A DNA stretch of 12,702 nucleotides, taken from positions 1-12,702 of the forward strand of contig JAJYAB010000022.1 of NCBI GenBank assembly GCA_021779775.1, read 5' to 3'. This document shows, piece by piece, positions 6,017 to 12,702 of the stretch (position 1 is the stretch's first letter; every line of letters begins with the position of its first letter). Under the pieces are notes generated by a model. That model saw only the letters and a program-made list of their open reading frames with translations. It was not told the DNA's origin and did not search any database. The position numbers and the translations under genes are program-made. This DNA comes from Actinomycetes bacterium (lineage in GTDB: Bacteria; Actinomycetota; Acidimicrobiia; Acidimicrobiales; UBA8190).

Positions 6017-6919
6017 ATGCGCAGTGATGCTCTCGAATCGATCGTGACCATGCTCCGCACGACTGCAGCAGGCAGGGGCGACCAGGAGATGACCCTCGCG
6101 GAGTGGAGGGACGGCTACGCCGCGCTCGGGGCGTTCCTTCCCAGCGCCGAGGGTGTCGCCGTGACGCCCGTCGATGCCGGCAGCGTGCGTGCCGAGTGGA
6201 TCGCCGTCCCCGGTGGCGCCGCCGGTGCGACCATCGTGTACCTCCACGGCGGCGGGTACTGCATCGGTGGGCTCGATACGCACCGGCCGATGCTGACCCA
6301 CCTGGCTCGTGCTGCCGACGCCCGGGTACTGGCCGTGGACTACCGGCTGGCTCCGGAGCACCCGTATCCGGCTGCCCTCGACGACGCTGTCGACGCGTAC
6401 CGTTGGGTGCTCGCCGGCGGCGTGTCGCCCGCCCGCACCGTGATCGCCGGTGACTCCGCCGGTGGTGGTCTCACGGTCGCCACCCTCGTGGCGTTGCGTG
6501 ACGGGGGGGTTCCGCTCCCCGCGCTGGGTGTCTGCCTGTCGCCGTGGGCAGACCTGACCCAGTCGGGATCGACGATCAGCAGCCGAAAGGATGTGGATCC
6601 GATGGTCCGTGCCGACGATCTCGATCGTTGGGCAAATTTCTACCGGGGAGATTTCGAGGCCGGCCGCCCGTCGATCAGCCCGATTTTTGCCGACCTGCAC
6701 GGGCTGCCGCCCCTACACGTCGAGGTCGGCACCGACGAGGTGCTCCTCGACGATGCCCGTCGCCTTGTGGACCGGGCACGGTCGCACGATGTCCGGGTCA
6801 CGCTCGTCGAGGCTGAGGACATGGTCCACGTCTGGCATTTCTTCGCCGGAGCAGTGCCTGAGGCCGACGAGGGCATCGAGCGGGTCGGCGCGACGGTGCG
6901 CGACGCAGTGGGGTCTTGA
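6017..6919 (+). CDS. Alpha/beta hydrolase, hormone-sensitive-lipase-type esterase
   Basis: Carboxylesterase of the HSL (bacterial family IV) group, 300 aa, hydrolysing a short or medium acyl ester. The oxyanion-hole motif is YLHGGGYCIGG (HGGG, residues 77-80). The nucleophile is Ser147 in AGDSAGGGL, the acid probably Asp240 in VGTDEVLLDDA, and the base His271 in EDMVHVWHFF, completing the usual triad. DYRLAPEHPYPAALDD is a further family hallmark. There is no signal peptide, so it acts in the cytoplasm. ATG 6017 is fixed by a strong GGAGG seven bases upstream. It is the last gene of the 3116-6919 run and ends 22 bases from the convergent thioesterase. It may release an alcohol or acid for the neighbouring dehydrogenases; this is inferred from context only. 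Confidence 0.93.
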   Translation: MRSDALESIVTMLRTTAAGRGDQEMTLAEWRDGYAALGAFLPSAEGVAVTPVDAGSVRAEWIAVPGGAAGATIVYLHGGGYCIGGLDTHRPMLTHLARAADARVLAVDYRLAPEHPYPAALDDAVDAYRWVLAGGVSPARTVIAGDSAGGGLTVATLVALRDGGVPLPALGVCLSPWADLTQSGSTISSRKDVDPMVRADDLDRWANFYRGDFEAGRPSISPIFADLHGLPPLHVEVGTDEVLLDDARRLVDRARSHDVRVTLVEAEDMVHVWHFFAGAVPEADEGIERVGATVRDAVGS

Positions 6920-6941
6920 GTCGATACGGAGCGTTGCCGCG

Positions 6942-7391
6942 TCACGGTTTCGGATCGACGATCGTCAGCGTGCCCTGTGCCGCGCAGGCGAGGCGTCCCT
7001 GGTAGTAGATCTCTCCTCGGACGACGGCACTGCGGTTGGTCATGGCGAGCACGCTGGACTCGGTCTCGAGCATGCCTGCCTGGACCGGTGCGATGTAGTT
7101 GAGCTTCACCTCTGTCGTAGCTGCCCACTGCCCCGGTTTCATGAGGGGGTAGACGACCACTCCGGTGATGTGGTCGACGATCGCGGCGAGCGCGCCACCG
7201 TGGGCGTTGCCGAACGGCGTCAACAGCTCCTCGGTCACGACCGCACGGCCCCAGAGCTTGCCGGGGGCGAACGACACGAGCTCGATGCCCAAGTATCCGG
7301 GCAGCCCGCCGGCTGCGTTCGACGTGAGCTCCAAGAACTTGTCAGCGATCTCCTGGTTGTAGCGCTCTTCGATCGACAGTGCTGGGCTCAT
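6942..7391 (-). CDS. PaaI-like hotdog-fold acyl-CoA thioesterase
   Basis: Single-hotdog-domain protein (149 aa) of the PaaI/YbgC-like thioesterase superfamily, predicted to hydrolyse an acyl-CoA to free acid and CoA, usually as a tetramer. The signature GNAHGGALAAIVDHITG (residues 61-77) holds the conserved HGG (64-66) and the acidic residue Asp73 at the expected spacing. The strands EVKLNYIAPVQAGMLETES and GRLACAAQGTLTIVD complete the fold. ATG 7391 is chosen because AGGAGA lies just upstream; the frame stays open to 7472, but the extra residues do not resemble the family. It is convergent with the esterase and divergent from the importer genes. A house-cleaning role in releasing CoA from blocked intermediates is a reasonable inference. 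Confidence 0.9.
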   Translation of the reverse strand: MSPALSIEERYNQEIADKFLELTSNAAGGLPGYLGIELVSFAPGKLWGRAVVTEELLTPFGNAHGGALAAIVDHITGVVVYPLMKPGQWAATTEVKLNYIAPVQAGMLETESSVLAMTNRSAVVRGEIYYQGRLACAAQGTLTIVDPKP

Positions 7392-7423
7392 GGGTCTCCT
7401 GGGGTGCGCATGGGGATGGTCCG

Positions 7424-7450
7424 CACTCGAGTGACCTCGCTCGAGTGACC
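7424..7450. promoter_or_regulatory. Direct repeat CTCGAGTGACC x2 with palindrome; candidate operator
   Basis: CTCGAGTGACC occurs at 7426-7436 and again at 7440-7450, 14 bases apart. The left copy is part of the perfect palindrome CACTCGAGTG (7424-7433); the right copy is a near match to the same palindrome. The pair ends 33 bases before the thioesterase ATG, a plausible operator position. The regulator is unknown. Confidence 0.45.
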
Positions 7451-7575
7451 GGACGAGACGATGTAGCAGCATATGTCGGCCCGCAGCGTCGGCGCCCGGA
7501 CCCGGTCGCCCCTGGGCCTGCCGCCGGTGGGTATGGTGGGCTGCTGATGGCTTACGTCAGCGGTGCGCGCCAAGA

Positions 7576-7593
7576 GATGGCACGCCTGCCATC
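7576..7593. promoter_or_regulatory. Candidate operator: 7-4-7 inverted repeat upstream of importer promoter
   Basis: GATGGCA-CGCC-TGCCATC is a perfect inverted repeat with 7-base arms and a 4-base spacer, ending two bases before the -35 hexamer at 7596. The geometry equals that of 1253-1270 but the sequence differs. The position would suit an activator or a repressor touching the -35. Confidence 0.45.
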
Positions 7594-7595
7594 CG

Positions 7596-7624
7596 TTGAC
7601 ACGAGCATCGGGTGGCCCTACTGT
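7596..7624 (+). promoter_or_regulatory. Candidate sigma-70-like promoter of the ABC importer genes
   Basis: A perfect TTGACA (7596-7601), a 17-base spacer and TACTGT (7619-7624), which keeps the three most important -10 bases (T, A and final T). The predicted start near 7631 gives a leader of about 80 bases before TTG 7711. Confidence 0.5.
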
Positions 7625-7710
7625 CCCGATGCGCAGACGGCACCGAACTGCCGTCCCCTCGGTGTTGACCGGCTCCGAGGGATGCGGCAAGGCGCGTCGA
7701 GGGGGAGTCG

Positions 7711-9843
7711 TTGGTCAACGTAGACGGTGTGCTCGTCGGGATCTTCACCGGGGCTGTCTATTCCCTCGTGGCGGTCACGATCACCCTCATGTACCGGTCA
7801 ACGGGCGTGCTCTCGTTCGCCCATGCCGCCTTCGCCATGCTTGGTGCCTACCTGTACACCGACTTCAGTGTCACGTACGGGTGGCCGGCATGGTCGGCAG
7901 CGATCGTGGCGGTGCTTGCTACTGTCGTCTACGGGCTCGTGGTGGAACGGGTCGTGATCCGGCCGGTGGCCCGGGCCGCGCCGACGGTCAAGCTGATCGC
8001 CACGTTGGCAGTGCTGGCGCTCACCACTGGGGTGGTCGTGCTGTTGTTCGGCTCCGAACCCCAGCGCTCGCCCCTGCTGCTGCCGGATCGGAATGTCACG
8101 ATCGGGTCGGTCTCGTTCTCGTACCAGCAGTTCGCCATCTTCTTGATCGCGGCGGCGGCTGCCGGGGGGCTTGGCCTGTTCCTCCGGCGGACAAAATTCG
8201 GCACGGCCGTTCGTGCGGCGGCCGAGAACCAGGAGTCGGCCCGGCTCATGGGTGTGCGGATCGCCCAGGTGGCCCGCTTCAACTGGGCACTCGGCGCCCT
8301 GCTGGCAAGCCTGGCAGGGATCCTCATCGCTCCCCTGCAGGTTGCCAGTGCGGCCACGTTCCCGCTGCTCGAAGTGCAGGCCCTCACCGCGTCGCTTGTC
8401 GGCGGACTCACCTCCCTGCCGCTGAGCTTCGTCGGTGGACTGGTGGTCGGGATCGTGCGGAGCCTGATCACGTTGCACACGACCACGGCCGGGGCCGCCG
8501 AATTGGTGACCCTAGTGCTCCTGGTGCTGTTGCTGGTTGTCCGGCGCTCCTGGGCCAGCAGCTTCGAGGAAGGGCCGGCGATCAGCCCGGTCCCGCGTCC
8601 CTACTGGATGGACCGGTGGATGAGCCGGATCGACGAGATCCGCCGGCGTATGGTCCAGCGGGTGGTACCTGCCCGCGGCAGCGGCGCAGGGAACACGATC
8701 CGAGGCGCCGCGCGGGTCGTCATGGTGCTCGTCGCCGTAGCGGTGGCCGTCGTCGTGGTGGTCGTGCCGGGGACCTCCGAGTTCTGGGGCTTCGCGGGGA
8801 CCACGGCGCTCGTCTACGTGCTCGAGTCGCTGAGCCTGGTCCTGCTGGTGGGCTGGGGCGGTCAGGTGAGCCTGATGAACGGTGCCTACGCGGGCATCGG
8901 GGCGTTCAGCACAGCCACCCTGGTCCAGCACAGCGTGCCGCTTCCCCTGGCCGTGCTGGCGGCGGCAGTCATCACCATGGTGGTGGGCGCGGTGGCAGGC
9001 ATACCGGCGCTACGGCTGTCGGGCTTGCAGTTCGCGGTGGCCTCGGTGGCCTTCGCCGAGGCGGCCACCTCATGGTTGTTCCTGAACCCCCACCTGAGCG
9101 GTCAGCTGCCGCGCGGCCATCTTTTCGGGATCGACCTGTTCGAGTCGGCGCACCTGTACCTGGTCGTCCTTCCCTGCACGGTGGTGTGCTATGTCCTGGT
9201 CTGGAACGTGCGGCGTTCGTCGTTCGGCTCGTTGCTGTACAAGGCGCGCGATGCGCCGACCACCCTCGCCCACTTCGGGGTGAGCCCCCGCCGGGTCCGG
9301 ATGAGCGCGTTCCTGCTCGCTTCGTTCATCGCCGGACTGGGCGGGGCGTTCTACGGCATCCTGCTGACGAGCTTCCAGGCCAGTGATTTCGACATCCAGC
9401 TGGGGATCGCGTTGTTGCTGTACTCGGTCGTCGGAGGCGTGGAGTCGCTCGCCGGGCCGATCATCGCCGGTTTCCTCTTCGGAGTGCTGCCTCAGCTCAT
9501 CCAGGGGCAGTCCGGTACGACATCCAGTGCCTGGCCCGAGGTGATCTCCGGAGCGGTCGTGGTCGCTCTGGTCGCCCTGCGGCCGCAGGGCCTGGCGTCG
9601 TTGCTGCCGGCTCGGCGATCACGAGGCAGCGGTCTGAGGGGTTTCGCTGGTAGCCGTACGTTCCACCTCGGCCGCTTTGGGGCCGGTGCCGCAGAAGACC
9701 GCCTTTCCTCCCACCCAATCACACGAGCTGGCCAGTCCATCGAACCAGACAGTGCCGCTGGCGTCACGAGCCGTTCCGGGGAGCCGGCACCGGCTGGGTC
9801 TGAGCCGATGGGTGCCGCACCCGACGGAGAGCCGGCCGGGTGA
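7711..9843 (+). CDS. Fused LivH-LivM branched-chain-type ABC permease
   Basis: Inner-membrane transport subunit (710 aa) joining both permeases of a HAAT-type ABC importer in one chain. Residues 1-281 are LivH-like: hydrophobic helices, FAHAAFAMLGAYLY, and the ATPase-contact loop ENQESARLMGVRIAQVARFN near residue 175. A charged linker of about 50 residues follows. Residues 333-637 are LivM-like: GWGGQVSLMNGAYAGIGA and the contact loop ARDAPTTLAHFGVSPRRVR near 512, then AGLGGAFYGI. The last 70 or so residues are hydrophilic and rich in Ser, Gly and Pro, beyond the usual LivM end. TTG 7711 is preferred for the GGGGGAG just upstream; GTG 7729 is the alternative. The stop overlaps the LivG start. 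The substrate cannot be inferred: this family also carries amides, urea, and aromatic or short-chain acids. Confidence 0.92.
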   Translation: MVNVDGVLVGIFTGAVYSLVAVTITLMYRSTGVLSFAHAAFAMLGAYLYTDFSVTYGWPAWSAAIVAVLATVVYGLVVERVVIRPVARAAPTVKLIATLAVLALTTGVVVLLFGSEPQRSPLLLPDRNVTIGSVSFSYQQFAIFLIAAAAAGGLGLFLRRTKFGTAVRAAAENQESARLMGVRIAQVARFNWALGALLASLAGILIAPLQVASAATFPLLEVQALTASLVGGLTSLPLSFVGGLVVGIVRSLITLHTTTAGAAELVTLVLLVLLLVVRRSWASSFEEGPAISPVPRPYWMDRWMSRIDEIRRRMVQRVVPARGSGAGNTIRGAARVVMVLVAVAVAVVVVVVPGTSEFWGFAGTTALVYVLESLSLVLLVGWGGQVSLMNGAYAGIGAFSTATLVQHSVPLPLAVLAAAVITMVVGAVAGIPALRLSGLQFAVASVAFAEAATSWLFLNPHLSGQLPRGHLFGIDLFESAHLYLVVLPCTVVCYVLVWNVRRSSFGSLLYKARDAPTTLAHFGVSPRRVRMSAFLLASFIAGLGGAFYGILLTSFQASDFDIQLGIALLLYSVVGGVESLAGPIIAGFLFGVLPQLIQGQSGTTSSAWPEVISGAVVVALVALRPQGLASLLPARRSRGSGLRGFAGSRTFHLGRFGAGAAEDRLSSHPITRAGQSIEPDSAAGVTSRSGEPAPAGSEPMGAAPDGEPAG

Positions 9844-10634
9844 TGGCGCCATTGCTCGAAGTGAGCGAGGTCACCGTCTCGTTCGGTGGTGTCATGGCCA
9901 ACGCGCACGTGACCCTGGCCGTTACCGAAGGTGAGGTGGCAGCGCTGATCGGTCCGAACGGCGCCGGCAAGACCACCCTGTTCAACGTCATCAGCGGTGC
10001 CCAGGTCGCTACTTCTGGTCGGGTGCGCTTCGCCGATCAGGATGTCACCTCGCTCGCCCCGGTGGTCCGAGGGAGGCTGGGTATGGCGCGGACGTTCCAG
10101 AACCTCTCGGTGGTGGGCTCACTCACCGTCGCCGAGAACGTCGGTGTCGGCTTCGGACGGTTCCGCTCCGCTGGCATGATCGCATCCATGCTGTGCCTAC
10201 CACGGGCGGTCCGCCAAGACCGGCAGCTGTCGTCGCTCACCCGCGCAGCCCTGCGTTTCGTCGGTCTCCAGGACGTCGAGAACCGGCGTGCCAGCGAGTT
10301 GCCGTACGGGGACCGGCGCCGTCTCGAGCTGGCGCGAGCCCTGGCAGCGGCGCCCCGACTGCTCCTGCTAGACGAGCCCTCCGCCGGGATGGACCCGGCC
10401 GAGACGGCCGACCTGGCTACGTTGCTACGACGTCTGCCCGCGGAGATGGGCACCACGGTCCTGGTCGTGGAGCACGACATGTCGTTCGTTCGCTCGCTCG
10501 CCGATCGCACGACGGTGCTCAACTTCGGCGAGGTCATCGCGTCGGGGCCGACGACCGACGTGCTGGCCGACGCCGCCGTAGCGGAGGCCTACCTCGGCAC
10601 GAGGAAGGAGCGTGGATCCGGTGCCGCAGGCTGA
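9843..10634 (+). CDS. livG: LivG-like ABC transporter ATP-binding protein
   Basis: One of two ATPase subunits powering the importer (263 aa). It shows Walker A GPNGAGKTT (37-45), Q-loop Gln86 in ARTFQNLSV, the LivG-style signature LPYGDRRRLELARAL (153-167) in place of LSGGQ, Walker B LLLLDE (173-178) and switch His211 in VVEHDM. The LPYG variant and the TFQN motif mark it as the LivG rather than the LivF partner. ATG 9843 shares one base with the permease stop; GTG 9840, directly before it, would give a four-base overlap and one extra residue. Both imply coupled translation. The gene ends inside the start region of livF. The substrate is set by the binding protein, so the symbol reflects family only. 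Confidence 0.93.
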   Translation: MAPLLEVSEVTVSFGGVMANAHVTLAVTEGEVAALIGPNGAGKTTLFNVISGAQVATSGRVRFADQDVTSLAPVVRGRLGMARTFQNLSVVGSLTVAENVGVGFGRFRSAGMIASMLCLPRAVRQDRQLSSLTRAALRFVGLQDVENRRASELPYGDRRRLELARALAAAPRLLLLDEPSAGMDPAETADLATLLRRLPAEMGTTVLVVEHDMSFVRSLADRTTVLNFGEVIASGPTTDVLADAAVAEAYLGTRKERGSGAAG

Positions 10635-11445
10635 GCATCCCGACGTCTCTCCGCCTGTCGATGGGCAGGGCCGTCCGTCGTTGCTGGAAGCCGAGCACCT
10701 CGCTGTCCGCTATGGAGCAGTGCCGGCAGTGCGGGATGTCACGCTGTCGGTAGCCGCCGGCGAGGTGCTGGCTGTCCTGGGGCGCAACGGCGCCGGCAAG
10801 ACCACCACGCTGCGGGTGCTGGCCGGCCTGGCCACAGCGCACCATGGGAAGGTGCGGCTGGCTGGCCGTGACATGGCTCGGGTCCCCGCAGAATCACGTG
10901 TCCGGCTCGGCGTGGCGCTGGTGCCCGAGGGTCGCGGCATCTTCCCGGGACTGACCGTCGAAGAGAACTTGGTCATGGGCGCGTACCAGCGCCGGCTCAG
11001 TCGCCGGGCCCTCCGGGACGAGTTGGAGCGGGTGACCGGTCGATTCCCGATCCTGATGAGCCGGCGAGGACAGCGGGCGGGCAGCTTGTCGGGAGGCGAG
11101 CAGCAGATGTTGGCGGTGGCCCGCGGTCTCATGAGCGCCCCCCGGGTTCTTCTGGTGGATGAGCCTTCGCTGGGACTGGCCCCGCTCGTCATCGAGCAGA
11201 TCTACATGCTCTTTGCCGCACTGCGCGATGAAGAGGACATCACGTTGGTGCTCGTGGAGCAGTACGTTGAGCTTGTCCTCGAGGTGGCCGATCGGGCGGT
11301 CGTGTTGGAAAAAGGGGTGAGCGTGCTGTCGGGCACAGCGGCAGCATTGAGCGCCTCACCCGAACTGGTGAACCTGTACATGACTGCAGAACAGAAAGAC
11401 CCAGAACAAGAAGACCCAGAACAAGAAGAGGGGAACGTGGGATGA
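10621..11445 (+). CDS. livF: LivF-like ABC transporter ATP-binding protein
   Basis: Second ATPase subunit (274 aa). It has Walker A GRNGAGKTT (54-62), signature LSGGEQQMLAVARGL (from 156), Walker B VLLVDEPSLGLAP (from 176) and the H-loop position in VEQYVEL, where LivF proteins carry Gln instead of His. It also has MARVPAESRVRLGVALVPEGRGIFPGLTVEENL, typical of LivF. GTG 10621 lies ten bases after AGGAG; GTG 10612 is in frame but only one base from that site. The gene overlaps livG by 14 bases. It has about 20 extra N-terminal residues and an acidic C-terminal tail of repeated EQ(K/E)DP from a 15-base tandem repeat. Its stop overlaps the ATG of the binding-protein gene (ATGA, 11442-11445). Confidence 0.92.
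   Translation: MPQAEHPDVSPPVDGQGRPSLLEAEHLAVRYGAVPAVRDVTLSVAAGEVLAVLGRNGAGKTTTLRVLAGLATAHHGKVRLAGRDMARVPAESRVRLGVALVPEGRGIFPGLTVEENLVMGAYQRRLSRRALRDELERVTGRFPILMSRRGQRAGSLSGGEQQMLAVARGLMSAPRVLLVDEPSLGLAPLVIEQIYMLFAALRDEEDITLVLVEQYVELVLEVADRAVVLEKGVSVLSGTAAALSASPELVNLYMTAEQKDPEQEDPEQEEGNVG
11386..11430 (+). repeat. 15-bp tandem repeat (3 copies) at the 3' end of livF
   Basis: Three 15-base units lie at 11386-11400, 11401-11415 and 11416-11430; the second and third differ only at the last base, while the first is more diverged. They are in frame and encode an acidic EQKDP-EQEDP-EQEEG tail after the conserved ATPase domain. The A-rich unit contrasts with the GC-rich surroundings. Confidence 0.85.
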
Positions 11446-12702
11446 GCGCAGCAGCACGGTGGTTCCGAGGCGACAGCGGCAAGAGGTCCTGGAGGAAGGG
11501 GAGGCGGCCGAGACGGGCATTGCTCGTCGGGCTGGTCAGCGTGGGGTTGCTGGCCGCCGCATGCAGCAGCAGCCCGTCGACGTCGGCAACGTCGACGTCG
11601 GCCGGGTCCGGCGGGTCGGGCAGCGCTCCAGGCGGGCAGACGGCGCAGGGTGTCACCTCCAATTCGATCACCGTCGGGGTCGACGCGCCGCTGTCGGGGT
11701 TCGCCGGTTTCCTCGGCAAGGAGTTCACCGGCCCGATCCAGGCCTACTTCGACATGGTCAACGCCCAGGGCGGGGTGAACGGTCGGATGCTGAAGCTCGA
11801 CATCCTCGACGACCAGTTCAGCTCCACGCAGGCGGCAGCCAACGTCCGGCGCCTGGTCAGCCAGGACAACGTCTTCGCCCTCTTCGGGTCGTTCAGCGAC
11901 CCGTACAACGACTACGTCGTGCATCTCGGCATCCCCACCTACGTGTTCGGCGTCACCATCAAGCCGTTCGAGTCGAGGTACCCGAACGTCTACCCCCTGG
12001 TCGGCAACGCGCTGGCCTGGACCCTCGACTCGATCGCCGGGCTGAAGCAGCAGCACCTGTTCAAGCCGGGGATGCGGGTGGCGATCCTCTACGACTCGCA
12101 GGTCGTCGACGTCTCCCCCTACGTTCCGGACTTCGTCAAGGCATGGCAGGCAGCTGGCGCCGACGTGGTGAGCACCGACTCGTACAGCATCACCTCCGGC
12201 GACTGCACCCCGCTCATCTTGAAGATGCGTTCGCTCCACGTCGACTACTGGGACTTCGACACCCTGGGCTGGCCCCTGTGCGTATCGGCAGCACAGCGCC
12301 TCGGTTACCGGCCCACCATCGGGTGGGGCTCGTGGGCTACGAGCGTGGCTGGCCTGGCCACCCTGGCGGGACCGTGGGTGAACGGCGTCTGGGGCGGAGA
12401 CGAGGCCAACCAGCCCAATGGCCAACCGGGGGGGAACGGCACGACGTTGGCGGCGGAGACGCAGTACGTCAACGCCATCAAGCAGTACGCCCCCGCGCTC
12501 AACGACGAGGCGGACCTCGAGTCTCCCGCCACCACCGGCTACTGGTCCGGCGCGGCGATGCTGGTGGCAGCGATCAAGGCCCAGGGCCGCAACGTCACCT
12601 GGTCGGGCGTCAACAGATGGATGGCGCAGCTCCATAACTTCCCGACCGGGATCATGCCGCCCATCCAGTCGATGGCCCCCAAATGTAAGCAGGGCCAGCC
12701 GG
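11442..12702 (+). CDS. ABC importer solute-binding lipoprotein (Peripla_BP_6-type); runs off right edge
   Basis: Extracytoplasmic substrate-capture protein of the importer; the first 420 residues are present and the frame is open to the edge. A basic N-terminus (RKGRRPRRA) and a hydrophobic segment lead to LLAAAC, so Cys41 is the probable lipidation site. A Ser/Thr/Gly-rich tether (42-66) follows. The mature domain begins at NSITVGVDAPLSGFAG, as in LivJ-like proteins, with FDMVNAQGGVNGRMLKLDILDDQ and the second-lobe segment MRVAILYDS. Cys255 and Cys280 flank a short stretch and could form a disulfide; Cys415 is near the edge. ATG 11442 shares four bases with the livF stop. The binding protein is last in the operon, whereas many LIV operons have it first. 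The ligand is unknown. Confidence 0.92.
   Translation, partial: MSAAARWFRGDSGKRSWRKGRRPRRALLVGLVSVGLLAAACSSSPSTSATSTSAGSGGSGSAPGGQTAQGVTSNSITVGVDAPLSGFAGFLGKEFTGPIQAYFDMVNAQGGVNGRMLKLDILDDQFSSTQAAANVRRLVSQDNVFALFGSFSDPYNDYVVHLGIPTYVFGVTIKPFESRYPNVYPLVGNALAWTLDSIAGLKQQHLFKPGMRVAILYDSQVVDVSPYVPDFVKAWQAAGADVVSTDSYSITSGDCTPLILKMRSLHVDYWDFDTLGWPLCVSAAQRLGYRPTIGWGSWATSVAGLATLAGPWVNGVWGGDEANQPNGQPGGNGTTLAAETQYVNAIKQYAPALNDEADLESPATTGYWSGAAMLVAAIKAQGRNVTWSGVNRWMAQLHNFPTGIMPPIQSMAPKCKQGQP

Larger units (their letters stand above)
7392..7710. other. Divergent intergenic region between thioesterase and importer genes
   Basis: This 319-base noncoding stretch separates the minus-strand thioesterase from the plus-strand permease. 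It holds a direct repeat with an embedded palindrome near the thioesterase (7424-7450), a weak inverted repeat GCTGA/TCAGC (7543-7561), a 7-4-7 inverted repeat (7576-7593) and a good plus-strand promoter (7596-7624). I see no RNA gene or terminator. I could not find a confident minus-strand promoter. Confidence 0.7.

Noticed and set aside
5974..6027. 17-residue leader peptide (MTGDTMTGDR...) overlapping the esterase start
   Set aside because: The frame exists only because of the 15-bp duplication, has no good ribosome-binding site and no attenuator-like structure.
6900..6960. Bidirectional terminator between the convergent esterase and thioesterase
   Set aside because: Only 22 bases separate the stops and I see no stable stem with flanking T/A tracts.
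7547..7723. 58-residue open frame from ATG 7547 ending just past the permease start
   Set aside because: It spans the inverted repeat and the candidate promoter, has only a weak ribosome-binding site and no recognisable protein features; the permease frame with GGGGGAG and TTG is better supported.
7563..9386. 607-residue open frame overlapping the fused permease
   Set aside because: Arg/Gly/Pro-rich composition typical of an out-of-frame reading of a GC-rich gene; the LivHM frame contains all family motifs and membrane segments.
11202..12635. 477-residue minus-strand open frame opposite livF and the binding-protein gene
   Set aside because: Antisense shadow: no domain recognisable, low-complexity residues, and it opposes two well-supported genes.
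11459..12637. 392-residue plus-strand open frame over the binding-protein gene
   Set aside because: Wrong frame of the same DNA; the frame from 11442 gives a lipobox and a LivJ-like fold and stays open to the edge.

Overview
The window looks like chromosomal DNA from a high-GC actinobacterium (Actinomycetota). The coding regions are strongly G/C-ending, GTG and TTG starts are common, genes overlap by 4 bases, and the families present (TetR, Zn-dependent MDR dehydrogenase, GGTSEVQRN-type acyl-CoA dehydrogenase, HGGG esterase, fused LivHM permease) are typical of actinobacterial catabolic regions. The lineage cannot be fixed further from sequence alone. I see no rRNA, tRNA, CRISPR array, transposase, integrase or phage gene.

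Layout. (1) Left, minus strand: a TetR-type regulator translationally coupled (GTGA overlap) to a Zn-dependent alcohol dehydrogenase that runs off the left edge. (2) About 1219-1452: a divergent control region dense in palindromes and direct repeats, with candidate promoters on both strands. (3) 1453-6919, plus strand: aldehyde dehydrogenase, a 214-base gap, then a tight run of acyl-CoA dehydrogenase, second Zn-dependent alcohol dehydrogenase, carboxymuconolactone-decarboxylase-family protein and HSL-type esterase. (4) 6942-7391, minus strand: a PaaI-like hotdog thioesterase, tail to tail with the esterase. (5) 7392-7710: a 319-base divergent intergenic region with direct and inverted repeats and a good sigma-70-like promoter. 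(6) 7711 to the right edge, plus strand: a high-affinity LIV-type (HAAT) ABC importer in the order fused LivH-LivM permease, LivG ATPase, LivF ATPase, lipoprotein solute-binding protein (incomplete at the edge). Every junction in this block overlaps.

How the genes may work together (inference). The importer probably brings in a small organic compound that need not be an amino acid. The esterase could release an alcohol or acid. One or both Zn-dehydrogenases could oxidise the alcohol to an aldehyde or ketone, and the aldehyde dehydrogenase could make the carboxylate. After CoA activation by a ligase not seen here, the acyl-CoA dehydrogenase would introduce a double bond, and the thioesterase could recycle CoA from stalled intermediates. 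The TetR protein is the obvious candidate sensor. The substrate cannot be read from the sequence.

The most notable points beyond routine annotation are the repeat- and palindrome-rich tetR/aldehyde dehydrogenase control region, a second operator-like element abutting the importer promoter, the fused permease with a long hydrophilic tail, the placement of the acyl-CoA dehydrogenase catalytic base, and short in-frame tandem repeats at protein termini. I found no clear sign of a wholly new kind of system such as defence, a retroelement or structured RNA.
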